DNA from: Flexivirga endophytica
Lineage (GTDB): Bacteria > Actinomycetota > Actinomycetes > Actinomycetales > Dermatophilaceae
Assembly: GCF_014640635.1 (NCBI RefSeq)
Contig: NZ_BMHI01000003.1
Span: 496,001-560,000, forward strand
DNA: 64,000 bases
Direction: 5' to 3'
Positions 25,375-33,685 of the stretch are shown here, in pieces (within the stretch, counting starts at the first letter, position 1; every line of letters begins with the position of its first letter). The notes below the pieces were generated by a model, which made no database searches, was not told the DNA's origin, and saw nothing but the letters and a program-made list of their open reading frames with translations. The position numbers were made by a program, and so were the translations under genes.

Positions 25375-26232
25375 TCAGCGTGGACCGAACGTCAGGCGCA
25401 GGTCGTCGCCGCGGTGCCGGTAGCCGATCGCTCGGTAGATCTTGTTGGAGGTCGGGTTGGCCAGCTGCGTGTAGAGCATGCAGCTGTGCCCCCGCTCCTG
25501 CTCGCGCCGGCTGGCCGCGGCCACGACGGCACTGGCATATCCGTGGCCACGCTCGGCGCGGGGCGTGTAGACGCCGGAGACCCGCACCACCCCGCCGTAT
25601 GGCGCACTCGCCCAGCACATCGCGACCGGCCGGCCGTCGACGACCCACAGGCTGACGTTGCCGGCGCGGATCTGCCGGCGGGCGGTGGCTTGCGCGTCCG
25701 ACGCGTGGTCGCCGGTCTCGGTCAGGAACGCATTGACCCAGGAGGCCACGAGCGGGGTGTGTGAGTCGTCCGCGGTGACGTGCTCGCCGCCGACCGGCCA
25801 CGGCAACGCCGCAGGCACCGGCAGGTCGTAGACGCCGATCCCCTCCCGGCCGATGATTCGCCGGCCGGTCAGTGGCAGGTAGGCGTCCGCGAAGTCCTGT
25901 GCCGCGTTCTTCGGCCCGTTGACTCCGGGCAGGAGATCGCCGGCGGCCACGACGTGCTGCGCCAAGGACGGCATCGCGCCTGGGACGTCCGTCGGGAGGT
26001 GCAGTGGGTGCGGTGGCGTGTGCATCGCGACGAGCACGACCGCGCCGTCCGCGTCCTCGACGACATACCAGCGCGGATCGGCGAATCTGCTGGGTTCACT
26101 GAGGAGCGAGCCGGCGACTGTCGAAAACACCGAGTACGCAACGGGATCCGCCGCCACCAGCGGCTTGGCGCAGCCGATCGCATCCTGTGGGTCCGTCACG
26201 GTCCGCACCTGCCACTGCCCGCTCTGCGCCAT
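25375..26232 (-). CDS. GNAT-family N-acetyltransferase
   Basis: 285 residues with a C-terminal GNAT fold. The acetyl-CoA loop reads RAERGHGYASAVVAAASRRE, followed by LYTQLANPTSNKIYRAIGYR, the usual tail. The N-terminal half is a degenerate domain. The ATG at 26232 follows GGAGG, so upstream in-frame residues are excluded. The acceptor is unknown. It converges on the MMPL gene with no gap and is divergent from the kynA leader. Confidence 0.85.
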   Translation of the reverse strand: MAQSGQWQVRTVTDPQDAIGCAKPLVAADPVAYSVFSTVAGSLLSEPSRFADPRWYVVEDADGAVVLVAMHTPPHPLHLPTDVPGAMPSLAQHVVAAGDLLPGVNGPKNAAQDFADAYLPLTGRRIIGREGIGVYDLPVPAALPWPVGGEHVTADDSHTPLVASWVNAFLTETGDHASDAQATARRQIRAGNVSLWVVDGRPVAMCWASAPYGGVVRVSGVYTPRAERGHGYASAVVAAASRREQERGHSCMLYTQLANPTSNKIYRAIGYRHRGDDLRLTFGPR

Positions 26233-26327
26233 ACCGCTGATCCTCCCAGGCGGACGGGCCGACGGCCACCGAGTTCCCGCCTGACCGCCGTGAATTCGGC
26301 CCCCGTCGAATCGTTGCCACCCCTTCC

Positions 26328-26424
26328 CGGGACCAGCAAGCTGGTCCCGTTGCAAAGCGCCGGAGGGGGCGACTGAACGAGGCGTACGCCGTCCGCAGGG
26401 GGGACGGCGTGCGTCTTCGTTCGA
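26328..26424 (+). promoter_or_regulatory. Structured leader upstream of kynA
   Basis: CGGGACCAGC (26328-26337) pairs perfectly with GCTGGTCCCG (26340-26349). A second hairpin has ACGCCGTCC (26386-26394) pairing with GGACGGCGT (26402-26410) over a 7-base loop, and its stem can be extended with wobble pairs to GAACGA/TCGTTC at the base. No short reading frame with tryptophan codons was found between them. This may be a terminator, attenuator or metabolite-sensing leader. I could not match it to a known riboswitch class. Confidence 0.5.
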
Positions 26425-26501
26425 GATGAGCGACCCGCGCCACACGCCGGAGCCGACACTGCGAGACTGGGCAGATCATCGAGGGAAGGGCTCTGAGGAC
26501 A

Positions 26502-27353
26502 GTGTCGATCGAAGACGGGCAACGAGCGATCGAGGACGGCGTCCGCACGGACTTCCGGTCCCGGATGGACTACGGCGGCTACCTCGACCTGGACAAGCTG
26601 CTGGACGCACAGCATCCGGTCAGCGAGCCGGTACACCCCGACGAGCTGCTCTTCATCATCCAGCACCAGACGACCGAGCTGTGGTTCAAGCTCGTCCTGC
26701 ACGAGCTGACCTCGGTCCGCACCTACCTGCAGCACGACGAGGTCAGCAGGGCGCGCAAGGCGCTGGCCCGGGTCAAGCACATCTTCCGCACCCTGGCCGA
26801 GCAGTGGTCGGTGCTGGCCACCTTGACGCCGAGCGAATACGCAGAGTTCCGAAGCTTTCTCGGCTCGGCCTCGGGCTTCCAGTCGCACCAGTACCGGTCG
26901 GTCGAGTTCATCCTCGGCAACAAGAACGCCGGCATGCTGCCGGTCTTCGCGGCCAAGCCGGAGCATCAGGAGTCACTGCGACAGCTGCTCGAGTCACCTA
27001 CCGTGTATGACGCCTTCCTCCGTTTCCTCGTCGCGCACGGCCACCAGGTCCCGCAACAGATCCTGGACCGCGACCTGACGCAGGCGTGGGTTGAGCAACC
27101 CGAGCTGATCCCGGTCTTCGAGCGCATCTATGCCGACCCGGACGCGCATTGGGCCGAATACGCGATGTGCGAGGACCTGGTCGACCTCGAGGACGCCTTC
27201 CAGTTCTGGCGGTTCCGGCACCTGCGCACGGTCCAACGCACCATCGGTTACAAGAAGGGCACCGGCGGCAGCTCCGGCGTCGACTTCCTCAAACGCGCAC
27301 TGGACCTGACCTTCTTCCCCGAGCTCTACTCGGTGCGCACGGAGATCGGCTGA
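26502..27353 (+). CDS. kynA: Tryptophan 2,3-dioxygenase
   Basis: 283-residue haem enzyme converting L-tryptophan to N-formylkynurenine. Conserved segments are FIIQHQTTELWFKL near residue 51, SGFQSHQYR, and RFRHLRTVQRTIG, whose His is the proximal haem ligand. The length is typical for bacterial TDO. It starts with GTG. kynU follows after one base, so the pair forms an operon. The upstream 270 bases contain two strong hairpins. A kynurenine formamidase is not adjacent; the PF04199 cyclase at 30256 is a candidate. Confidence 0.95.
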   Translation: MSIEDGQRAIEDGVRTDFRSRMDYGGYLDLDKLLDAQHPVSEPVHPDELLFIIQHQTTELWFKLVLHELTSVRTYLQHDEVSRARKALARVKHIFRTLAEQWSVLATLTPSEYAEFRSFLGSASGFQSHQYRSVEFILGNKNAGMLPVFAAKPEHQESLRQLLESPTVYDAFLRFLVAHGHQVPQQILDRDLTQAWVEQPELIPVFERIYADPDAHWAEYAMCEDLVDLEDAFQFWRFRHLRTVQRTIGYKKGTGGSSGVDFLKRALDLTFFPELYSVRTEIG

Positions 27354-27354
27354 C

Positions 27355-28599
27355 ATGACACCCCACGACGTCCTCATCCACTTGCCCGATCACGTTGTCG
27401 CAGAGGCGAAGTCGCTGGATGCGGCCGATCCACTGGCGGCATACCGGGAGCAGTTCGTGCTCCCCGACGGCGTGGTGGCCTACCTCGACGGCAACTCCCT
27501 CGGCCGGCCCCTGTCGGTCACCCGCGACCGGCTCGGCCGGTTCGTCGAGGACGACTGGGGCGAGCGGCTGATCCGCGCCTGGGACGAGACCTGGATGGAC
27601 CAGCCGCTGCAACTGGGCGATCGCATCGGCCGGATCGCGCTCGGCGCGGCCGAGGGCCAGACGACCGTCGCCGACTCCACGACCGTGTTGCTCTACAAGC
27701 TGGTGCGCGCGGCCGTCGGTGCACGCCCCGGCCGGACCCGGATCGTCGCCGACACCGAGAACTTCCCGACCGATCGCTACATCGTGCAGGGCGTTGCCGC
27801 CGAGCTCGACCTGACGATCGACTGGATCGAGCCGGACCCCGCGACCGGCGTGACGGTCGACGAGGTTCGCGAAACGGTCTCGGACGACACGGCATTGGTG
27901 CTGCTGAGTCACATCGCCTACAAGTCGGCATTCATCGCGGATCTGCCGGCGATCACCGAAGTGGTGCACGATGCCGGAGCGCTGGTGCTGTGGGACCTGT
28001 GCCACTCGGTCGGCCTCACGCCGATCGACCTCGACGCTGCCGGCGTCGACCTGGCCGTCGGCTGCACCTACAAATACCTCAACGGCGGCCCAGGCGCGCC
28101 AGCCTTCGGGTATGTCGCAAAGTCCTTGCAGGACAAGCTCGTTCAGCCGATCAATGGCTGGATGGGCCACGCGGAGCCATTCACGATGGGGCCGTCATAC
28201 ACACCGGCGGACGGGATGCGGCGCTTCATCAGCGGCACCCCGCCGATCCTGGGAATGCTGCCGATGCAGGACATGCTCGACCTGGTCGAGCAGGCGGGTG
28301 TCGAGACGATCCGGGAGAAGTCGATCCGGTTGACCGAGTTCGTCGTCGACGTCGCGGACGAGGTCTTCGCCCCACTGGGAGTGACCGTCGCTTCCCCGCG
28401 CGACCCTGCGGTCCGCGGCGGGCACGTGACGCTCGAGCACGACGCGATGCAGGACGCCATCGCTCAGCTGTGGCAGCGGGGCGTCATACCCGACTTCCGA
28501 CGGCCGCGCGGCCTGAGGGCCGGAATGTCACCACTGTCAACGAGTTTCGTCGAGGTAGCGACCGCGCTGGCGCACCTGCACGAGATCCTGACCGACTGA
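27355..28599 (+). CDS. kynU: Kynureninase
   Basis: 414-residue PLP enzyme that cleaves kynurenine to anthranilate and alanine. It shows YLDGNSLGRP near residue 43, DLCHSVGL (the Asp contacts the PLP ring) and GCTYKYLNGGPG, where the Lys forms the Schiff base. Its ATG comes one base after the kynA stop. With kynA it yields anthranilate, the substrate of the CoA ligase at 38161. It converges on the ThDP enzyme with 17 bases between. Confidence 0.95.
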   Translation: MTPHDVLIHLPDHVVAEAKSLDAADPLAAYREQFVLPDGVVAYLDGNSLGRPLSVTRDRLGRFVEDDWGERLIRAWDETWMDQPLQLGDRIGRIALGAAEGQTTVADSTTVLLYKLVRAAVGARPGRTRIVADTENFPTDRYIVQGVAAELDLTIDWIEPDPATGVTVDEVRETVSDDTALVLLSHIAYKSAFIADLPAITEVVHDAGALVLWDLCHSVGLTPIDLDAAGVDLAVGCTYKYLNGGPGAPAFGYVAKSLQDKLVQPINGWMGHAEPFTMGPSYTPADGMRRFISGTPPILGMLPMQDMLDLVEQAGVETIREKSIRLTEFVVDVADEVFAPLGVTVASPRDPAVRGGHVTLEHDAMQDAIAQLWQRGVIPDFRRPRGLRAGMSPLSTSFVEVATALAHLHEILTD

Positions 28600-28616
28600 C
28601 GCCCGGCGCGCCGGTC

Positions 28617-30248
28617 TCAGTGACCGAAGGCCTCCGCCAGCCACCACGATGGCTCGTCCGCGACCACCTTGGCGTCGATCAGCAGTGGCCGGGAGCGCTC
28701 GGCCAACCAGTCGGCCACCGGCGCGAGGTCGTCACGATTGCGCACCGTGATCGCGTCATACCCGTATCCCCTTCCGATCGCTGCGAAGTCGGTGTCCGGG
28801 AAGGTCACGCTGTCGAGCGATCGTCCGTGGAAGTGGTGCACCTCTGCGCCATACGCCTGATCGTTGAAGATCAGCACCACCATCGGTATGCCGAGCCGCG
28901 CCACCGTCTCGAGCTCCGCGGCCGACATCAGCGCTCCGCCGTCGCCGAGCGCGGCGATCGGGAGTCGGTCCGGGCGAGCGAGAGCTGCCCCGATGGTGGT
29001 GGCCAGCCCCAGTCCGATCGACTGGAACGCCTGGGTGAAGCAGAAGCCGAACTCGTCCGGCACCCGCAGGAACATGCTCGGATAGCCCATGAAATTGCCG
29101 GAATCGACGCCCAGGACCCGCTCGATGGGCAGCAGCTCGTCGAGTGCGAGGCACAGCGTGCGCGGATCAATGCGCTCACCCGTCCCGGCATCGTCATACG
29201 GCACGTCGCGCCAGGCATTGTGTGCCGCGATGTCGTCGCCGAGCTGATCCGTGCGGTAGCCGGGGAACGTGTCGCCGCACAGCTCGTCCGACACAGCTTC
29301 GGCGGTGCGCCGGACATCACCGACCACACCGAACGCGATGTCGCGGTGAGCACCGAGCGCATCGGCATCGAGGTCGACCTGCACGACCGTGGCTTCGTCG
29401 GCGATCAGCCGGCCGTGTCGCATCGTCCACATGTTGAGGGCGCAGCCCCAGCCCACGATGAGGTCGGCCCCCTTGATCAGGTCGGCCGTCAGCGGCGACG
29501 CGAATCCGCCGGAGACGTCCAGCGACCACGGGTTGCCGTTGAAGAGACCCTTGGCCACGGCCGAGGTCGCGAGCAGGGCACCGCACTGGTCGGCGAGCGC
29601 CTCGAGCGCTTCTCCGCAGCCGGGACCGCGACTGCCTCGTCCCGCGACGAAGATCGGTCGCTCTGCTGTCCGCACAACGTCCGCGAGTCGTCGCACGTCG
29701 GTCTCAGCCGTAGCCTGTGAATCCTGAGCTGTCACAACGGATGTGGCGGGCTCTACTTGATCGGGTGCATTCGCTTCCTGCACCTCCAGTGGCAGGTTGA
29801 GCAGCACGACCCGCCGGTCCGCGAGCGCGGTCTGCACTGCAAGCCGAGTCGTATGCCGTGCTGTCGCCGAGTCATCCACGCGCATCGCCACGGCGTCGAC
29901 CGACTCGGCCAGTGCGGTTTGGTCGACATAGAAGTTCGACAGCGGCTGAGTCGCCTCCGCAGCCAGCACGACCATCGGGGTGCGGCTCTTGGCCGCTTCG
30001 GTGATGCCGGTCATCGCGTTGGTGAGGCCGCACCCCTGGTGCACCGTCAGCGCCGCGACGCCGCCGGTCATCCGGGCGTAGGCGTCGGCCATCGTGGCGG
30101 CACCACCCTCGTGCCGTGCCGCGACATACCTCGCACCGGCTTTGGCCATCGCATCGGTGACGTCGAAGTTGCCCGACCCGACCACGCCGAAGACGTGGTC
30201 CACCCCGGACTCGACCAGGGTCCGTCCGATCAGCTCCGCCGTCTTCAT
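28617..30248 (-). CDS. ThDP-dependent enzyme, benzoylformate/oxoacid decarboxylase-like
   Basis: 543 residues with the three-domain fold of acetolactate synthase and 2-oxoacid decarboxylases. The cofactor Glu is Glu47 in RHEGGA, and the diphosphate motif begins GDGGALMSAAELE and ends in FND. His70 (LTVHQGCGLTNAM) lies exactly where benzoylformate decarboxylase has His70, a catalytic residue that acetolactate synthases lack. This favours decarboxylation of an aromatic 2-oxo acid, but many uncharacterised homologues share it. It is the last gene of the - strand operon, seven bases after the cyclase. If the cyclase hydrolyses isatin, the product 2-aminophenylglyoxylate would be a fitting substrate. 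Confidence 0.75.
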   Translation of the reverse strand: MKTAELIGRTLVESGVDHVFGVVGSGNFDVTDAMAKAGARYVAARHEGGAATMADAYARMTGGVAALTVHQGCGLTNAMTGITEAAKSRTPMVVLAAEATQPLSNFYVDQTALAESVDAVAMRVDDSATARHTTRLAVQTALADRRVVLLNLPLEVQEANAPDQVEPATSVVTAQDSQATAETDVRRLADVVRTAERPIFVAGRGSRGPGCGEALEALADQCGALLATSAVAKGLFNGNPWSLDVSGGFASPLTADLIKGADLIVGWGCALNMWTMRHGRLIADEATVVQVDLDADALGAHRDIAFGVVGDVRRTAEAVSDELCGDTFPGYRTDQLGDDIAAHNAWRDVPYDDAGTGERIDPRTLCLALDELLPIERVLGVDSGNFMGYPSMFLRVPDEFGFCFTQAFQSIGLGLATTIGAALARPDRLPIAALGDGGALMSAAELETVARLGIPMVVLIFNDQAYGAEVHHFHGRSLDSVTFPDTDFAAIGRGYGYDAITVRNRDDLAPVADWLAERSRPLLIDAKVVADEPSWWLAEAFGH

Positions 30249-30255
30249 GAATTCG

Positions 30256-31032
30256 TCATACCTTCTCGATGAGCGCGAAGACCCGCGCTGGGCTGCCGGT
30301 GCCGCCCACGATCGGCAGCGGAGCGACCACGATCACCGCCCCGGTCGGCGGCAGCAGCGCGAGGTTCTGCAGCGAGGTCAGGCCGTATTTGTCGTTGCCG
30401 AGCAAGTGGTAGTGCGCAGCGAACGGCGGGTCCAACTCGGCGCCGCGTCCGGCATCGATGCCGACGGTCTCGACGCCGAAGCCGGAGATCGGACGCTGGG
30501 TGGCGAGCCACTCCGCTGCCTCCGCGGTCACACCCGGGGTGTGCGAGCCGGTCTCGTCAGCGTTGAGGCAGGCCTCCTTGTCGTCGGCGAACCTGTCCCA
30601 CCCGGTGCGCAGCAGCAGCCATCCGTTGTCCGGAAGCGTGCCGTGCTCGTCCTCCCAGGCTTCGATGTGCGAGACGTCCAGCAGGAAGTCGGGGTCCTCG
30701 GCGACCTCATCACAGACGTCGATCACGACCGCCGGCCCGACCAGCCGAGCGGGCGGGATCGTCGAGACGTCGTGGCCGTCCTTGCCGCTGATCCAGTGCA
30801 CCGGTGCATCGAGGTGAGTGCCGATGTGCTCGCCGGTGTGGATGTTGTGGTGCTTCCAGAAAGGGCCCGGCTCGTTGTAGGCGCTCACCTCCTCCAGGCT
30901 GAAGTCGATGAGGTTGGCGAACGGTTCCGGCAGGCGGAGCGTCGGCGTGTCAGCGGAGAGCCTGTTGGTGAGGTCGACGACCTGAACGGATCCGTTGGCG
31001 AGTGCTGAGGCGAACCCGGCGAGGACTGACAT
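30256..31032 (-). CDS. PF04199 cyclase (isatin hydrolase / kynurenine formamidase family)
   Basis: 258-residue metal-dependent hydrolase. The signature HIGTHLDAPVH (69-79) supplies the metal ligands His69, His73 and Asp75. The family includes kynurenine formamidase KynB (about 210 residues) and isatin hydrolase (about 260 residues, same H-x3-H-x-D spacing). Length and the neighbouring ThDP enzyme favour an isatin-hydrolase-like role. Use as the missing formamidase for kynA/kynU is also plausible. ATG 31032 follows GAAAGG; the longer upstream frame is excluded. Confidence 0.82.
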   Translation of the reverse strand: MSVLAGFASALANGSVQVVDLTNRLSADTPTLRLPEPFANLIDFSLEEVSAYNEPGPFWKHHNIHTGEHIGTHLDAPVHWISGKDGHDVSTIPPARLVGPAVVIDVCDEVAEDPDFLLDVSHIEAWEDEHGTLPDNGWLLLRTGWDRFADDKEACLNADETGSHTPGVTAEAAEWLATQRPISGFGVETVGIDAGRGAELDPPFAAHYHLLGNDKYGLTSLQNLALLPPTGAVIVVAPLPIVGGTGSPARVFALIEKV

Positions 31033-31061
31033 GATCTGCTGCCTTTCGAGGGGCGGGTTGG

Positions 31062-31766
31062 TCACGCGACCGGGGTGTTCTGCGTGGGACTTCCCGCAGG
31101 GGTGAAGACGCCGAGCTCGATGAGGATCTCGTCTCCCGAATTCTGCACGAGATGCGGTGTGCCCGCAGGCAAGTAGTAACAGGAGCCAGGACCGACCTCG
31201 GTCTCCTGACCATCGATCTCGACGAGTCCGTGCCCACGCACGATGCACAGCATCTCCGAGTAGGGGTGGAAGTGCCGCGGTGTGCGCACGGTCGGGACAT
31301 ATCCCACGAACTGCGTCATACCGGTGCATCCGGTGTCGGGGTGGAACAGAAGTTGGAACTCGCGTTCACTGACCGCTGGGTGTCTCGACTGGTCCGCCAG
31401 GTCGAGGCACACCGGGCCCGGCGTTGCAGTCTCCGCACCGGCCCGCCCGGAGACCACAACAATCTCGCAGCGATCTGCACCCCGGCTGCGCAGGACGTAG
31501 GCCGTGCCGCCCGGGACTCGCGCGGCACCGTCCTGGCCGAGTGCGTATGTCGCATCGTCGATCTGCAACTCGGCGGCACCGGCCAGCACGTAGAGCACCT
31601 CGTCGCGACCGTCGGCGACGTCACGGGAGGCCCCGGCGGACCCGGTCTCAAGCACAACCACTCTCAATTCGAGGCCCGAGCCGTCCAGGTCAGAGTGCGG
31701 GACGTACTCCTCTCGGCCGGCTGCCGCCACCGACCGAGCCTCGCGGAAGTGAAGCGGGGCGCTCAT
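31062..31766 (-). CDS. Two-cupin protein
   Basis: 234 residues with two cupin domains. The C-terminal one has the metal pattern RHFHPYSEMLCIVRG and PAGTPHLVQN. The N-terminal one lacks the His cluster and looks degenerate. The function is unknown; such proteins can be dioxygenases, isomerases or ligand-binding proteins. The ATG overlaps the osmC stop (ATGA), and the cyclase follows after 29 bases. It is part of the permease-osmC-cupin-cyclase-ThDP enzyme operon. Confidence 0.78.
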   Translation of the reverse strand: MSAPLHFREARSVAAAGREEYVPHSDLDGSGLELRVVVLETGSAGASRDVADGRDEVLYVLAGAAELQIDDATYALGQDGAARVPGGTAYVLRSRGADRCEIVVVSGRAGAETATPGPVCLDLADQSRHPAVSEREFQLLFHPDTGCTGMTQFVGYVPTVRTPRHFHPYSEMLCIVRGHGLVEIDGQETEVGPGSCYYLPAGTPHLVQNSGDEILIELGVFTPAGSPTQNTPVA

Positions 31767-32200
31767 CACCGGAGCTCCAGATTCGCCGTGAGTCGGACGT
31801 CGGCGTTGAACAGTCGCGAGACGGGGCATCCCTCGTGAGCCTTCTGTGCGACGCCCTGGAAATCCGACTCCGTGATGCCAGCGACCTGGGCCGTGACCGC
31901 GAGATCTACTGTGGGAATTGAGAATCCGCCGTCGCCACCCACCAGATATACCGTCGCAGTGGAGGTGATCAGGTCCGCAGGCGTGCCGACTGAGTCAAGC
32001 TCGCCAGCCAGGGACATCGAGTAGCAGCCGGCAAGTGCCGAGCCGAGCAGTTCCTCGGGATTGGTCGACGGGTCGGCGCCGATCCGGGTCTTGAGGCTGA
32101 ACGGAAGGACGACCTCCGAGCGCCCGACGTTGATGCGCCCGGAGCCCGACTCGATCCCACCGTTCCAGGTGGCCGACGAAGTGCGCTTGATGGTGGTCAT
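31766..32200 (-). CDS. OsmC/Ohr-family peroxidase
   Basis: 144 residues. The two redox cysteines are Cys59 in ALAGCYSM and Cys125 in HEGCPVSR, and the N-terminal GRSEVVLPFS and NPEELLGSALAG blocks are typical of OsmC. It would reduce organic hydroperoxides with thiol or lipoyl donors. It overlaps both neighbours by four bases (ATGA), so it is translationally coupled within a catabolic operon, where it may handle peroxide side products. Confidence 0.9.
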   Translation of the reverse strand: MTTIKRTSSATWNGGIESGSGRINVGRSEVVLPFSLKTRIGADPSTNPEELLGSALAGCYSMSLAGELDSVGTPADLITSTATVYLVGGDGGFSIPTVDLAVTAQVAGITESDFQGVAQKAHEGCPVSRLFNADVRLTANLELR

Positions 32201-33675
32201 TCTTCCTCCAGTTCGAAGGCCTTGAGGGCCACGGGTGGTGAATCGGTCTCAGCGCCATCCGGCTTGTAGTCGGCCAGCGTGCTCGCCATCAGGTGGTCGC
32301 AGTGTCCGGTGCGCTTCATGACGATGTAGATCACGATGAGGATGACGAAGAAGGGCAGGCCGAACTTCCATGCCGGGTCCAGTCCTTCGACCCAGGCTGT
32401 GGAGACCAGCACCGACGCCAGGAACACCGCAACGATCCCGGAGGTGACGGGCGCGCTCCAAAGCCGGACCGGTGAGTCCGGCAAGCCCTGCTGGCGACGC
32501 TTGAAACGGAATGCGGTGTGGGTGGCGAGGATGAGGATCCAGACCACGAGGGCGGCGAAGACGGACACGCCGAAGAGCATCAGGTAGGCATTCGAATCCG
32601 AGTTCTTGGAAAAGATCGCCGCGAGCACCAGGCCGAGACCGGAGAGCACCAGCGCGTTGCGTGGTACGCCTGAGCCGCTGAGCCGTCCGACCCAGCTCGG
32701 CGCCAACCGGTGGGCCGACAACGAGTGCAGCATGCGGGTGGTCAGGTAGAGATTGGTGTTGGCACTGGACAGGGCCGCGGTCAGCACGACGAAGTTCATG
32801 ACGGTGGCCGCAGCGGGGATGCCTGCCGAGGAGAAGACCTTCACGAAGGGGCTGGCCTCGATCGCGCCACCCTGTGCCGTGACGGTCCACGGCACGATGA
32901 TCACGACGATCAGGATCGCCGCGACGTAGAAGAGCGCGAGTCGCAGGATCATCGCGCGGGCGGCCCGAGGTATGTCGCGCACCGGGTCCTCGGACTCGGC
33001 TGCGGTGACCGACACGACCTCGGTGCCGATGTAACTGAAGAGCACGAAAACCATCGCGAGCATCAGCCCACGCAGGCCGTGCGGCATGAAACCGCCTTCG
33101 GAGGTCAGTAGATGGGTGCCGGTAGCCGGATGGTCCGGGAGCCCGAAGACGATCATGACGACTCCGAGCAGCACGAAGATCAGGATGGCGGTGACCTTGA
33201 TCATGGCGAACCAGTACTCGAACTCGCCGAAGAAGCTCACCGCCGCGGCGTTGACGACCAACACGAAGGCCGCGAAGACGGTGACGGGGATCCACAACGT
33301 GATCTGCGGCCACCAGTACTGCACGTAGACCCCGGCCGCGATGACCTCCCCGCCGATGGCGATGACCTGCATCGCCCAGTAGGTCCACCGCAGCACGAAC
33401 CCGGTGCCCGCGCCGAGATAGTGGTGGGCGATGGTCCCGAAAGCACCCGCGGTCGGGTGCACGACCACCATCTCGGCGAGCGCCCAGGCGATGACCAGGG
33501 CGACGAGTCCGCAGAGAATGTAGGCGAGCACGACCGCTGGGCCTGCCTGGGAGATGGCCAGACTCGACCCGAGGAACAGTCCCGTGCCGATGGCGCCGCC
33601 AATGCCGATCATGGTCAGTTGGCGCGATGTCAGGCGACGCTGCAGCCCATCGGTGGATGCGGTCGAGGTGGTCAT
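32197..33675 (-). CDS. Amino acid permease (AAT family)
   Basis: 492-residue APC-superfamily transporter with twelve helices. The N-terminal consensus MIGIGGAIGTGLFLGSS and the conserved SYIGTEVVSVTAAESEDP segment mark the AAT group (AroP/GabP/LysP type). Its substrate is probably an amino acid or close analogue. Location in the operon with an aminotransferase and next to kynA/kynU makes tryptophan, kynurenine or a related aromatic compound plausible. ATG 33675 follows GGAG. Confidence 0.9.
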   Translation of the reverse strand: MTTSTASTDGLQRRLTSRQLTMIGIGGAIGTGLFLGSSLAISQAGPAVVLAYILCGLVALVIAWALAEMVVVHPTAGAFGTIAHHYLGAGTGFVLRWTYWAMQVIAIGGEVIAAGVYVQYWWPQITLWIPVTVFAAFVLVVNAAAVSFFGEFEYWFAMIKVTAILIFVLLGVVMIVFGLPDHPATGTHLLTSEGGFMPHGLRGLMLAMVFVLFSYIGTEVVSVTAAESEDPVRDIPRAARAMILRLALFYVAAILIVVIIVPWTVTAQGGAIEASPFVKVFSSAGIPAAATVMNFVVLTAALSSANTNLYLTTRMLHSLSAHRLAPSWVGRLSGSGVPRNALVLSGLGLVLAAIFSKNSDSNAYLMLFGVSVFAALVVWILILATHTAFRFKRRQQGLPDSPVRLWSAPVTSGIVAVFLASVLVSTAWVEGLDPAWKFGLPFFVILIVIYIVMKRTGHCDHLMASTLADYKPDGAETDSPPVALKAFELEEE

Positions 33676-33685
33676 CTGAAGCTCC

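Noticed and set aside
26328-26424. Possible T-box, glycine, or c-di-GMP riboswitch before kynA
   Set aside because: Only short matches such as GCAAAGC were found. The T-box antiterminator sequence and the conserved cores of the other classes are absent, so no class was assigned.
30256-31032. Calling the cyclase kynB outright
   Set aside because: The family motif is shared by KynB and isatin hydrolase, the length fits the latter better, and the gene is not in the kynA-kynU operon.
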